From positions 45,618-109,617 of the forward strand of contig JBMNTB010000004.1 in NCBI GenBank assembly GCA_050945515.1: a stretch of 64,000 nt of DNA, given 5' to 3'. Shown here piece by piece: positions 41,252 through 50,619 of this stretch (the stretch's first letter is position 1; the number at the start of each line of letters is the position of its first letter). This stretch comes from UBA1046 sp050945515 (GTDB lineage: Bacteria > Bacillota > Clostridia > Saccharofermentanales > DTU023). The notes beneath the pieces are model-generated. The model saw nothing but the letters and a program-made list of their open reading frames with translations. It searched no databases and was not told where the DNA came from. Position numbers and translations under genes: made by a program.

Positions 41252-41905
41252 TCAAACCCGTTTTTCCATTATTTCATCGATAATACCGTATTCTTTGGCC
41301 TCTTCCGCCGACATCCAATAATCACGATCCGTATCGCGCTCGATAACTTCGTAGGGCTGGCCGGTGCGCTCGGACAGAATCTGATTCAGCCTTTTCTTCA
41401 TGCGCAGGATATGCTCAGCCATAATATTAATATCGGAAGCCTGACCCGAAACCTGACCCAGCGGCTGATGAATCATCACCTCGGCATTGGGCAGCATATA
41501 GCGCTTGCCCTTGGTGCCGGCTGCCAGGATAAACGCTCCCATACTCGCCGCCATGCCCATACAGATAGTTTGGACATCGGCTTTGATATACTGCATGGTG
41601 TCATAGATCATAAAGCCCGAAGCGATCTCGCCCCCGGGACTGTTGATATAGAGCTGGATATCCTTGTCGGGATCTTCAGCTTCCAAGAACAACAGCTGGG
41701 CAGTTACTAGACTGGCCGTCACGGAATTTACTTCATCAGACAAGATGATTATCCGCTCTTTGAGCAAGCGAGAGAAAATATCATATGAGCGCTCGCCGCG
41801 GTTAGTCTGTTCTATGACCATCGGAACCAGGTTCATCTGCAACTGTTTATCTTTCCGTTCAGATTCACCGGGCTGTTTCTGCAAAAATGGATTGGTGTTG
41901 TACAT
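41252..41905 (-). CDS. clpP: ClpP protease subunit
   Basis: A 217-residue serine protease. The catalytic Ser is in GMAASMGAFIL and the His in EVMIHQPLGQ; the Asp follows in the region around DRDYWMSAEEA. The reading frame starts about 20 residues before the usual mature start, so a short propeptide may be removed. It forms a tetradecamer fed by ClpX. Confidence 0.97.
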   Translation of the reverse strand: MYNTNPFLQKQPGESERKDKQLQMNLVPMVIEQTNRGERSYDIFSRLLKERIIILSDEVNSVTASLVTAQLLFLEAEDPDKDIQLYINSPGGEIASGFMIYDTMQYIKADVQTICMGMAASMGAFILAAGTKGKRYMLPNAEVMIHQPLGQVSGQASDINIMAEHILRMKKRLNQILSERTGQPYEVIERDTDRDYWMSAEEAKEYGIIDEIMEKRV

Positions 41906-41952
41906 TATCTTTTCTCACATTCTAAATATAAGTCGGTATCAGGATCGCTGAC

Positions 41953-43359
41953 CTAATCCTCAGTATTTTCAGTATCGGAGTCAACTGCCTGATCCGCGGC
42001 ATCAACTGCCTCTTCCTCAGCATCTGCTAAGTCCTCTGCCAATTCGTCACCTACTTCGGATTCCGGCTTGACATCAGTAGCAATGCCGTTCTCCCGCAGG
42101 AAAGTGACAGCCTTATTATTTCTAATTGTACTCTTAATATAATCGGCTTCAGGGGCAAAACTCTCTCTGAATTTCTCCTCTTCAAAACCGTACATAGCCG
42201 CCATGCTCTTGATCTCAGCATCAACTTCTTCCTCTGTGGCCTCAAAGTCCTGCATCTCAACTATTTTATCAATGACTAAACGGGACTTGATGCGATTTAG
42301 AGCCGTATCATGCAATTGCAGTCTGAAGTGATCCAGCGATGTGCCGGCATATTCCAGATACTGTTCCAGCTCGATGCCCTGATAGCGCATCCGGCTGCGT
42401 TGCTCATCCACAATACGGTCAATTTCGTCATGAATCATAATATCGGGAATATCGATTTCACTGGTCTCAACCACAGCTGCCAGCAGATTATCTTCAAAGG
42501 CCGCATCAGCAGAAGCATTGGCGGCCTTGAGTAAGCGCTCATGCATGTCCGCCTTATATTCTTCCAGGGTATCGAATTCACTGATATCTTTGGCGAACTC
42601 GTCGTCAAGCTCAGGCAGTTCCTTAGTGGTAATATTATTGATCTTGACCTTAAAAACTACCGGCTGTCCGGCCAGACTCTTCTCGTGATACTCTTCCGGG
42701 AATGAAAGCTCGAGATCGAACTCTGCACCGGATTCTTTGCCGACCAGTCCTTCTTCAAAACCGGGGATGAAGGTATTAGATCCTATCTTTAAATCATAGC
42801 CGGCACCTTGGCCGCCGTCAAAGGCAACACCGTCTTTGAGACCCTCATAATCAATATTAACTGTGTCGCCCTCCTCGACGGGACGGTCTGTAATCGTAAT
42901 TAGACGAGCAACCTTGACGCGTTCACGCTCAATCTCCCGGTTCATTTCTTCTTCGGTAACTTCTGCAGGAGGGCGATAGGCCGTGATACCTTTATACTCG
43001 CCCAGCACCACCTCCGGCTTGACTGCGACATCAATCGTGAAAACCAGACCGTTGTCCCCGCCAATTTCCAAAATCTCCAGCTCGGGGCTCGAGAACGGCT
43101 CAATCTCATGCTCCGCCAGCGCCTCCTGATAAGCGGGATCAACTGCGAAGCCGATCGCATCTTCATACAAAACGCCTTCGCCATAATAATTGACCACGAT
43201 CGGATACGGGGCTTTGCCTTTTCTGAAACCGGGAACACTAAAGCGCTTAATATTTTTGCGATAAGCAGACATTAGTGATTTTTTAAATTCATCCTTGGGA
43301 ACTGTAATGGTGAACTGCACCATATTCTGTTCTTTTTTCTCAACTGTTGACGTCATCAA
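41953..43359 (-). CDS. tig: Trigger factor
   Basis: A ribosome-associated chaperone of 468 residues. The ribosome-binding signature is GFRKGKAP, the FKBP-type peptidyl-prolyl isomerase domain spans about residues 170-255 (DTVNIDYEGLKDGVAFDGG), and the helical C-domain follows. The last 40 residues are a very acidic tail rich in Glu, Asp and Ala. It is the first gene of the tig-clpP-clpX group. Confidence 0.96.
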   Translation of the reverse strand: MMTSTVEKKEQNMVQFTITVPKDEFKKSLMSAYRKNIKRFSVPGFRKGKAPYPIVVNYYGEGVLYEDAIGFAVDPAYQEALAEHEIEPFSSPELEILEIGGDNGLVFTIDVAVKPEVVLGEYKGITAYRPPAEVTEEEMNREIERERVKVARLITITDRPVEEGDTVNIDYEGLKDGVAFDGGQGAGYDLKIGSNTFIPGFEEGLVGKESGAEFDLELSFPEEYHEKSLAGQPVVFKVKINNITTKELPELDDEFAKDISEFDTLEEYKADMHERLLKAANASADAAFEDNLLAAVVETSEIDIPDIMIHDEIDRIVDEQRSRMRYQGIELEQYLEYAGTSLDHFRLQLHDTALNRIKSRLVIDKIVEMQDFEATEEEVDAEIKSMAAMYGFEEEKFRESFAPEADYIKSTIRNNKAVTFLRENGIATDVKPESEVGDELAEDLADAEEEAVDAADQAVDSDTENTED

Positions 43360-43494
43360 AGTCCTCCATCGGCTAATCTACTATTTGATAGCTATTTTCC
43401 TAATAAATGCTTAAGAAGTTTATCACATCTACATTGTAAAGTAAAAGCATGAAACTTGTGCAACATCTGCCACAGACGACAATTGACGACAAAT

Positions 43495-43556
43495 AATTAG
43501 CGGCGGTAGTACTGAACCTGCGTTTAATTAGCGGCGGTAGTGCTGAGCCTGCGTTT
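43495..43556. repeat. 31-bp tandem duplication across the end of the exporter gene
   Basis: The 31 bases at 43495-43525 are repeated at 43526-43556 with two differences. The second copy holds the last nine codons and stop of the ABC exporter gene (ending QAQHYRR). The first copy lies directly after the stop and repeats that end, including a second TAA. Confidence 0.85.
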
Positions 43557-45354
43557 CAAATAATTGCCGATACAGATTGTCCGTTTGCATCAGCTTGTCG
43601 TGACTGTCAAAGGCGGCAATTTTACCTTCATTGATCAGCAAAATTCGGTCACAGAAGACGGAAGAGCTCATCCGGTGTGAAATAAAGATAGTGGTACGTT
43701 CTCTGGTCAGTTGATTGAAATGCTCATAGATCTCACTTTCGGCCAGCGGGTCAAGGGCAGCGGTAGGCTCATCCAGAATTACCAACGAAGCTTCCTTGCA
43801 GATAGCTCTGGCAATGGCCATCTTTTGCTTTTGCCCTACAGACAGGTCCGTGGCATCTTCATAGAGAGACTTGTCCAATTTAGTATCAATGCCTTGCGGC
43901 AACTCCGAGATTTTATCCGCCAGCTCAACTTCAGCCAGGATCTCTTGAACCTTGGCTCTGGCTGTCTGATCTGACTCATCCCACCGGGGCGCAATATTAG
44001 CAAAAATACTGAAAGGAAAAAGCTGGAAATCCTGGAACACGCAGGATAGCTGCTGCAGATAAGCCTCATACCGATAATCTCTGATGTCCGCACCGTTCCA
44101 GAGAATTTTGCCCTCGGTCGGCTCAAACAGGCGGCAGATCAGTTTGACAATAGTGCTTTTGCCGGCATTATTCAATCCTACTATGCTGATTTTTTCTCCC
44201 CGGTTGATAGTAAAGGAAATATCATCAAGGATGACTTTGTCGGTGCCCGGATACACAAAGGTTACATGTTCGAAAACCAGTGACTCATGAACTGAAGGTT
44301 GCAAATCACCCTCTTGCTGACTGGCTTCAGGCAAGAGCATGAAGCGGGCAAAAGGCTGCAGATGATGCAAATACTGAATAAACTGCAAAACTGCTTTAAC
44401 GCCGGTCATCAGCGCAGTGGAAAAGCTCTCGGCCGCACCGATAATCACTGTGAACTGACCCAGTCCGATCCGGGGGCCTAAACGTGATGTCAAGACGCGA
44501 ACGGCTGCATAACCATAGGTGATAAAACGGGTAAGTCCGTTGATCACCGCAACTTTTGACTCCGCCTTGGCCTGAGCTACATAAATATTTTTTAACCATG
44601 AGGACATTTCGAGCGTAAAGTAGTCAATTTTGCGCTCAAGGATTTCATTCATGCCATAAATACGGAATTCCTTCTGAAAATCCTGATTGGTGGCAATATT
44701 AACATAATAGCCATAGCGCCTATTGATCGGAATAATCGTTTGCTGCACTTCCTGCATCACCAGCGTGAACTGCCTGAGCAGAACCAAGTTAACTACAGCC
44801 AGCACCAATAGGGCAAGTACAAACCAGTAACTGAAAAGCAGCAAGATTGTCAGTACTCCCAGCAAAGTGACCAGGGCAGCCAGGAGATCGGTAAACACCT
44901 CCCAGAGTGCATAAATCCCACCGTATGAGACGATCGGGAACAGCGCCCGCTCCTTCAGATCAAGGACTTCCGTATCTTCAAGCTTGGCATAATCGAGCCG
45001 CATTACTTTGGAGGCAAATTCCTGAGTTACCTTTTCATTAAACAGCTCCGAGCGGATATTGGCCTGTTTTTTCAGCCCTTCCCGCACTTGCAGAAGCAGG
45101 TAGCGCACCAGGCAGATCAGCAACAGCGCCACTGCGAAATGCGGCAATTCCCAGCCGGCCTGATAGCCCTGAATGAAAATCCGCGGAATGTAAATCATCA
45201 AAATCGACAGCGCGCTGCCGGACAGCGAATTGCCGACAATAATGAAAAAGTATTTTTTGTCCAAGGAAAAGAGCAGCGAAAAGAGAACCTTTAAGGTTCG
45301 GAAGGAAGAAATATCGGTAGTGTTTTTCTGTGCGGCGGCCGGTGCTTTTGTCAT
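43528..45354 (-). CDS. ABC exporter half-transporter (second of a pair)
   Basis: A 608-residue fused membrane and ATPase protein. Six membrane helices lie in residues 35-330. The ATPase domain shows Walker A GLNNAGKSTIVKL, Q-loop CVFQDFQLFPFS, signature DLSVGQKQKMAIARA, Walker B LVILDEPTAALDP and switch His ISHRMSSS. Gly-Leu-Asn-Asn in place of the usual Gly-x-x-Gly is slightly unusual. The start overlaps the upstream exporter gene by 4 bases, so the two halves probably form a heterodimer. Cargo is unknown; lipid, peptide or drug export are possible. Confidence 0.9.
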   Translation of the reverse strand: MTKAPAAAQKNTTDISSFRTLKVLFSLLFSLDKKYFFIIVGNSLSGSALSILMIYIPRIFIQGYQAGWELPHFAVALLLICLVRYLLLQVREGLKKQANIRSELFNEKVTQEFASKVMRLDYAKLEDTEVLDLKERALFPIVSYGGIYALWEVFTDLLAALVTLLGVLTILLLFSYWFVLALLVLAVVNLVLLRQFTLVMQEVQQTIIPINRRYGYYVNIATNQDFQKEFRIYGMNEILERKIDYFTLEMSSWLKNIYVAQAKAESKVAVINGLTRFITYGYAAVRVLTSRLGPRIGLGQFTVIIGAAESFSTALMTGVKAVLQFIQYLHHLQPFARFMLLPEASQQEGDLQPSVHESLVFEHVTFVYPGTDKVILDDISFTINRGEKISIVGLNNAGKSTIVKLICRLFEPTEGKILWNGADIRDYRYEAYLQQLSCVFQDFQLFPFSIFANIAPRWDESDQTARAKVQEILAEVELADKISELPQGIDTKLDKSLYEDATDLSVGQKQKMAIARAICKEASLVILDEPTAALDPLAESEIYEHFNQLTRERTTIFISHRMSSSVFCDRILLINEGKIAAFDSHDKLMQTDNLYRQLFETQAQHYRR

Positions 45355-47348
45355 TTCCCCAACTCCTCACCCGGCAACTGTTCTGCCGCCTGATCATGAT
45401 TCTGCTCCCGCTTCTGATAATATTTGCTCTGGGCGGTAAACATCTCGCGGTAGAGGCCGCCGAGAGCCATCAGCTCTGCATGCGTGCCCTGCTCTTTAAT
45501 CCGCCCGCCGTCCAGGAGAGCAATCCGGTCACAAAAATGGGTCGAAGCCAAGCGATGCGATATGAAAAGTGCTGTTCTCTCTGCCAGGATCCGCTCCAGA
45601 TCCTGATAGATTCTAGCCTCCGCCAAGGCATCCAGAGCTGCCGTCGGCTCATCCAGCACCATCACCTGACTATCCTGGCGGTACAAGGCTCTGGCAATGG
45701 CCAATTTCTGATTCTCGCCACCGGACAGGATTTTACCCTCGTCCGTCACATATTTTAGCAACGGCTGATCGATACCCTGCGGGAAAGTGCTCACTTTATC
45801 CCATAGCCCCGCAGCCTTAAGCGCCGCCACAACCCCCTCCCTGTCGATACCCTCATCAGTGCCGGCAACATTCTCGGCTACCGTCAGTGCCAAGGGCTCG
45901 CATTCCTGGAAAACTACAGAAAATAAAGCAAAGAGTTCTTGCTGCGGCACAGTTGAAATATCCGTGCCATTAAATAAAATACGCCCTTGTGTCGGCTGAT
46001 ACAGTCCCGTCAGCAGTTTAACCAGGGTAGTTTTACCGGCACCGTTGACACCGACCAGAGCCACTTTTTCACCTTTTCCGATCTTGAAATTAAGATCCGC
46101 CAACACTTGCTGAGTGGCGCCGGGATAGGAAAACGACACCTGCTCAAACTCGATCTCTACTCCGTCCCCGATATCAATCTGTCCGCTGCCGCCTGATGTG
46201 CGCAGGTCGGCCAGCAGAAAACTCATAGTATCAGCAAAATACAACATTTCCCGCTTGACATAGGCAAAGCCCTCGGCCAACACCAGCATCTGCTGACCAA
46301 ACAAAGTCACTGCCGTAATCAGCATCAGAAATTGCGGCAAAGTAATCGCACCTGTGACCAAATTGGAGCTAAGAATAAAAAAGCTCACGACATCAATCAG
46401 CAGCAAAGACAAAGACCCCAGAAAAGAAAGCTGAAACTCACGCGCATGAAATAGCCGTAGAAACTTTTCGAAGGATACCGTCAAACTGTGGAAAGCGGAT
46501 TTAAACAAACCGTAAATCCTGAATAAGCGCATATCCTTACCATAGCGGAAATCCGCAGCCAGATCCGAGAACCGGCTCAGCCTGCGGGAAAGCTTGACCT
46601 TTTCCTCCCGACGCTCATATTTATACTTAGTGATATTGGCTTGAATAAAATAATAGACAATGGCGAAGACGATCCCGACCAGCATGATCACAGGGCTTTG
46701 CCGGGACAGCAGAAGTCCCAGCAGAAGAACCGACACGACCGTGCCGCCCAGTTCAAATATCTTGTGCCACGTGCCCTCCAGACCGGCATTATTACTGGAC
46801 AAAGCCCAAGACCATTTGCCGATCTCGTCCAGAAAGGCCGAATTTTCAAAAAGCCCCAGGTCCATCAGCATATACTGGCGCAAAGCCTGGTTCATATAGC
46901 CGATCCGCAGTTCCATAAAAAAATTGTAATTGCGGTTGAGCAAATTCGTGGCCAGCACGGACAAAATAATGAATAAAACCGCATAGCCGCCGGCATAAAG
47001 CAGAAGCGTCTCCAAATTACCGGCCGGACTTTGCAGAATAATGGTCAAAAAATAGACAATGAAAGAGGCCAGGACAGGCAACAAGCCGCTGCTGACCGCA
47101 TAACCCAGTCCGGCCAGGACAATGCGCCGGTTTTTGAGCACAGGACGGTAGATGAAGCGCAGCATATGAGGCAGTGTATACTGCCCGGGCCGTAAAACAG
47201 CTCTGCGCTTATCCTCATCCAGTAGATCAAAGGCCGGATTGACCCTCTTCTGCTGCTCAGCTTCCAACAAAAAATGATTTCCTTCAATACATCTGATTTC
47301 TGATAAAAACATTCTATCATGGATATCCGTCAACAGCTTAGAGAACAA
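45351..47348 (-). CDS. ABC exporter half-transporter (first of a pair)
   Basis: A 665-residue ABC exporter half. An N-terminal cytoplasmic stretch of about 85 residues precedes six membrane helices. The ATPase domain has Walker A GVNGAGKTTLVKL, signature ILSGGENQKLAIARA, Walker B VMVLDEPTAALDA and switch His ISHRLAST. The two partners differ in their catalytic details: here the signature is canonical (SGGEN), while the partner has SVGQK. This asymmetry is common in heterodimeric exporters. The start is uncertain: the TTG at 47348 has no good ribosome site and an ATG lies 12 codons in. Cargo is unknown. Confidence 0.88.
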   Translation of the reverse strand: MFSKLLTDIHDRMFLSEIRCIEGNHFLLEAEQQKRVNPAFDLLDEDKRRAVLRPGQYTLPHMLRFIYRPVLKNRRIVLAGLGYAVSSGLLPVLASFIVYFLTIILQSPAGNLETLLLYAGGYAVLFIILSVLATNLLNRNYNFFMELRIGYMNQALRQYMLMDLGLFENSAFLDEIGKWSWALSSNNAGLEGTWHKIFELGGTVVSVLLLGLLLSRQSPVIMLVGIVFAIVYYFIQANITKYKYERREEKVKLSRRLSRFSDLAADFRYGKDMRLFRIYGLFKSAFHSLTVSFEKFLRLFHAREFQLSFLGSLSLLLIDVVSFFILSSNLVTGAITLPQFLMLITAVTLFGQQMLVLAEGFAYVKREMLYFADTMSFLLADLRTSGGSGQIDIGDGVEIEFEQVSFSYPGATQQVLADLNFKIGKGEKVALVGVNGAGKTTLVKLLTGLYQPTQGRILFNGTDISTVPQQELFALFSVVFQECEPLALTVAENVAGTDEGIDREGVVAALKAAGLWDKVSTFPQGIDQPLLKYVTDEGKILSGGENQKLAIARALYRQDSQVMVLDEPTAALDALAEARIYQDLERILAERTALFISHRLASTHFCDRIALLDGGRIKEQGTHAELMALGGLYREMFTAQSKYYQKREQNHDQAAEQLPGEELGK

Positions 47349-47393
47349 ATCTTACATCTGCGGCGCAAATCGGCAGGGCGATAGCGTTTGTGC

Positions 47394-47579
47394 TAAAATA
47401 TACTTGCCTGGGATGTTCGATACTCCTCATATTGAGCCACCATGACATAAACGGGAGTCCGGGTTAGTGTGGAATAGGATCGAACCGTCTTTGAGCGGAT
47501 GATCTAAGACCGCCGCAGGGCACCCACCTGGCAAAATGCTGGGCGTCAATCGAGGGGTAACGGCATTCCGGGTCTTGTA
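47394..47579 (+). ncRNA. ssrS: Probable 6S RNA with its promoter
   Basis: A -10 box TAAAAT lies at 47394-47399, so the RNA starts near 47405. Its ends pair as CCTGGGATG (47407-47415) with CATTCCGGG (near 47563-47571), and GATGTTCGA after the first arm is typical of 6S RNA. The middle is an open region flanked by GC-rich helices. The block CACCCACCTGGC folds back on GCTGGG, like the conserved right side of known 6S RNAs. 6S RNA imitates an open promoter and holds the housekeeping RNA polymerase. The RNA ends just before the cysS ribosome site. I could not run a covariance model. Confidence 0.68.
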
Positions 47580-47599
47580 TATTGCGAGGAGAAATTAAA

Positions 47600-49021
47600 A
47601 TGAAAATATACAATACTTTAACACGTAGAAAAGACGAACTGATTCCGCTGGAAGAAAACCATTTCAAAATATATGTCTGCGGACCCACAGTCTATGACTT
47701 CTTCCATATCGGCAATGCCCGCCCTTTCATTACCTTCGACACTTTAAGACGCTATCTGGAACACAGCGGCTATAAAGTCACTTATGTGCAAAACTTCACG
47801 GACATTGACGACAAAGTAATCAATCGGGCCCATGAAGAAAATACTACGATCGCAGAACTCGCGAACCGGATGATCGCAGAGTATTTCAAAGATGCCGATG
47901 CTCTTAATATCCGCCGGGCGGATATCTATCCGCGGGCTACCGAGAGCATTGAGGATATTATCGAGCTGATCCGGATGCTGGAAGAAAAAGGCTTTACTTA
48001 TGTTTCCTCCGACGGCGTCTATTTTGAAATTGCCAAGAATCCTAATTACGGCAAGTTATCCGGCAAAAATATCGAAGATCTGCTGGCAGGCGCTTCCGAC
48101 CGCGTGGACAGCAAAGAAGACAAGAAGAGCCCGCTGGATTTTGTACTCTGGAAATTCAAGAAAGAAGGAGAGCCTTTCTGGCCCTCCCCTTGGGGCGACG
48201 GCCGCCCCGGCTGGCATATCGAGTGCTCGGCCATGACCAGGGCAACCCTAGGCGAAACCATCGATCTGCACTGCGGCGGCGTAGACCTGGTCTTCCCGCA
48301 TCACGAGAATGAGATCGCCCAAAGTGAATGCGCAACCGGCAAAACTTTTGTCCGCTACTGGATGCATAATGGCTTTATCAATATTGATAAAGAAAAAATG
48401 TCCAAATCAAAGGGCAATTTCTTCCTGGTCCGTGATCTGACCGAGCAATATCCGCCGATGGTGCTGCGTTTCTTCATGCTGCAGGCCCACTACAGAATGC
48501 CGATCAACTTCGAAAAGGATCTGCTGGATGCCGCGGTCAATGCCTGGCATCGCATTACCAATAGTGTCGAGAATCTGAAGCATGTCATGACCGGCGCGCC
48601 CGCTGAGGCGGCAAATCCTCAGGCGCTAACAGCAGAACAGGTGCTGGCCGCAGCAGTCGCTGAGTCCGAAGCGGAATGGGAGCGCGGCATGTCTGACGAT
48701 TTGAACACGGCAGATGCGATCGCCGCTATCTTCGAGTTGGTGCGCGCCGCCAATACCGCAGCTGCTGTTCCCGGCCTCTCCGCACCGGCTCTAAAAGCAG
48801 CCCATGACAAATTGCTTGAACTGCTGGATGTCCTGGGTCTTGATCCCACACTCGGCTCCGAAGCCGGCATCCCGGCCGAGATCATGGAGCTGGTGGAACG
48901 CCGTCAAGCAGCCAAGAAAGAGCGCAACTTTGCTCTGGCGGACAGCCTGCGGGACGAGATTACTGCAGCCGGATATAAAATTGAGGACACACCGCAAGGA
49001 CCGAAAGTAACGGTGAACTGA
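47600..49021 (+). CDS. cysS: Cysteinyl-tRNA synthetase
   Basis: A class I synthetase of 473 residues. The HIGH motif is visible as FFHIGNARP, the zinc ligands include the Cys in VCGPTVYD and others in WHIECSAM and HHENEIAQSE, and the KMSKS motif is KMSKSKGNF. The ATG at 47600 follows GAGGAG by 9 bases; a TTG 18 bases upstream is in frame but lacks a site. It starts the conserved cysS-mrnC-rlmB-sigH order. No T-box leader is seen upstream. Confidence 0.97.
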   Translation: MKIYNTLTRRKDELIPLEENHFKIYVCGPTVYDFFHIGNARPFITFDTLRRYLEHSGYKVTYVQNFTDIDDKVINRAHEENTTIAELANRMIAEYFKDADALNIRRADIYPRATESIEDIIELIRMLEEKGFTYVSSDGVYFEIAKNPNYGKLSGKNIEDLLAGASDRVDSKEDKKSPLDFVLWKFKKEGEPFWPSPWGDGRPGWHIECSAMTRATLGETIDLHCGGVDLVFPHHENEIAQSECATGKTFVRYWMHNGFINIDKEKMSKSKGNFFLVRDLTEQYPPMVLRFFMLQAHYRMPINFEKDLLDAAVNAWHRITNSVENLKHVMTGAPAEAANPQALTAEQVLAAAVAESEAEWERGMSDDLNTADAIAAIFELVRAANTAAAVPGLSAPALKAAHDKLLELLDVLGLDPTLGSEAGIPAEIMELVERRQAAKKERNFALADSLRDEITAAGYKIEDTPQGPKVTVN

Positions 49022-49025
49022 AATA

Positions 49026-49442
49026 TTGGAAGCATTTCTGTTAGAACATCAGCCCATCACCAGCGATCTGCGCGAAATGCCAATCTCTACTTTGGCCTGG
49101 ATCGGAGATTGTGTTTTCGATTTGCATGTCCGCATGGCTCTGGCGGAAAAGCAGTCCGCCTGCAATTCAGGTGATCTCCATCGCGCCGCAGTCAAGATCG
49201 TCTCAGCAGCCGCCCAGGCGGAAGCCCTGAACAAGTTGATGCCGCTGCTGAAGCAGGAGGAAACAGCTCTGATCCGCCGGGCAAGAAATCATGATCCCGG
49301 CAGTCTGCCACGCCATGCCGACCCGCTTCAATACCGCCATGCCACAGCCCTGGAGGCCCTGATCGGCTACCATTATCTGGCCCACAACCGGGAACGTCTA
49401 ACCGAACTGATGAACGTGATCCTCAGTGACAAAACTTCATAA
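49026..49442 (+). CDS. mrnC: Mini-ribonuclease 3
   Basis: A 138-residue RNase III-like nuclease without a double-stranded-RNA-binding domain. It matures the ends of 23S rRNA. The catalytic segment is LAWIGDCVFDLHVR, the second acidic site is in the region TALEALIGYHYL, and RHADPLQYRHAT is typical. The start codon is TTG, 4 bases after the cysS stop, with a poor ribosome site, so it is probably translated by coupling. Confidence 0.94.
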   Translation: MEAFLLEHQPITSDLREMPISTLAWIGDCVFDLHVRMALAEKQSACNSGDLHRAAVKIVSAAAQAEALNKLMPLLKQEETALIRRARNHDPGSLPRHADPLQYRHATALEALIGYHYLAHNRERLTELMNVILSDKTS

Positions 49443-49497
49443 GCAAATAAGCGCTCTTTTAAAAACAACACAGGTGTAAAAGCAATACGGGAGCAAG

Positions 49498-50619
49498 ATG
49501 ACTCAGAATAAAGCACAAAGACGGGGCAGATCCGCCACTCCGGCCCCAAGAAGCCAAGGCAGATATCCGGCCGGTTCCGGATCAGGCCGCCGACCGGATA
49601 AGCCAAGAGCAGGCCGTAGACCGGGATCAGCTCTGCCGCAGCAAAAACAATTCGAGGACAGGACACGAAAGCGTAGTAACCCACAGATGGAAACGAAGGC
49701 CGGCAGACCAGGCAGGCAGACAGTGCCCGCAGCAGGTCCTATTGACCGCCTGGAAGGCAGAAATCCGATCCGGGAAGCCCTGCGCGCCGGCCGCCATATC
49801 AATAAAATCTGGATAAAAAGACGGGATAGCGGCAAAACGGATCCCGATCTGGCCCAGCTGATTCAGGAATGCCGCCGGGCCGGAGCCGTCACTGTCGAAG
49901 TTACGGCCGAAGTCTTAGACAGCATGGCTACATCCTATGGTCATCAGGGCATAATCGCCCAAGTGGCCGCTCACGAATATATCCCTTTACCTGATCTGAT
50001 AGCGCGCGGAGAAGCACAGCAGGAACAGGGAATCTATCCTTTATTGATTCTGCTCGACGGACTGGAGGAAAGTTATAATCTGGGCTCTATCCTCCGCATC
50101 GCCGATGCGGCCGGAGCGACCGGGATTATCATTCCGGAACGGCGTTCCGTCGCTTTAGACGCCACAGTAGCCAAAGCCTCCGCCGGGGCGATTGAGCATG
50201 TCCCCGTGGCACGCGTCACTAATCTCAGCGCCACTATCCGGACCCTGAAAGAAGCCGGTTATTGGATCTACGGCGCCGATGCGGCCGGAACGGCCAGGCC
50301 GGAAGATAGTGACTGGCTGCGCAGCATCGCTCTGGTCATCGGCAGCGAAGGCAAAGGCATGAGCGCCAAAATTACCGCTGCCTGTGATCATCTGGTCAGT
50401 ATCCCGCAATATGGCAAAGTCAACTCACTTAATGCCGCCGTAGCTTGCGGTATTCTGACTTATGAGGCGAGAAGACAAGCCCGCAATCAGGACAGATCAA
50501 TCAGTACAGCCACTACAGCGGAAACCGGGGGCCGGAATTCAGACACAGATACAATCATTTCAGTAGGAACCGGTAACCAAAATTCAGATACGGATACGAC
50601 CGCAGCGGAGGTGCTCTGA
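49498..50619 (+). CDS. rlmB: 23S rRNA 2'-O-ribose methyltransferase, RlmB/TrmH family
   Basis: A SPOUT-type methyltransferase of 373 residues. The substrate-binding domain starts at about residue 83 (DRLEGRNPIREALRAGRHI). The knot domain follows with LLILLDGLEESYNLGSILRIADAAGATGIII, VIGSEGKGMS and IPQYGKVNSLNAAVACGILTYE. About 80 residues of Arg-, Pro- and Gly-rich basic sequence precede it and about 40 residues follow it, including a duplicated NSDTDT segment. Both tails are unusual for the family. It overlaps sigH by one base. Confidence 0.92.
   Translation: MTQNKAQRRGRSATPAPRSQGRYPAGSGSGRRPDKPRAGRRPGSALPQQKQFEDRTRKRSNPQMETKAGRPGRQTVPAAGPIDRLEGRNPIREALRAGRHINKIWIKRRDSGKTDPDLAQLIQECRRAGAVTVEVTAEVLDSMATSYGHQGIIAQVAAHEYIPLPDLIARGEAQQEQGIYPLLILLDGLEESYNLGSILRIADAAGATGIIIPERRSVALDATVAKASAGAIEHVPVARVTNLSATIRTLKEAGYWIYGADAAGTARPEDSDWLRSIALVIGSEGKGMSAKITAACDHLVSIPQYGKVNSLNAAVACGILTYEARRQARNQDRSISTATTAETGGRNSDTDTIISVGTGNQNSDTDTTAAEVL

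Noticed and set aside
47405..47599. T-box leader upstream of cysS
   Set aside because: The T-box sequence and an associated terminator/antiterminator pair are absent, while pairing of the ends and right-hand hairpin fit 6S RNA better.
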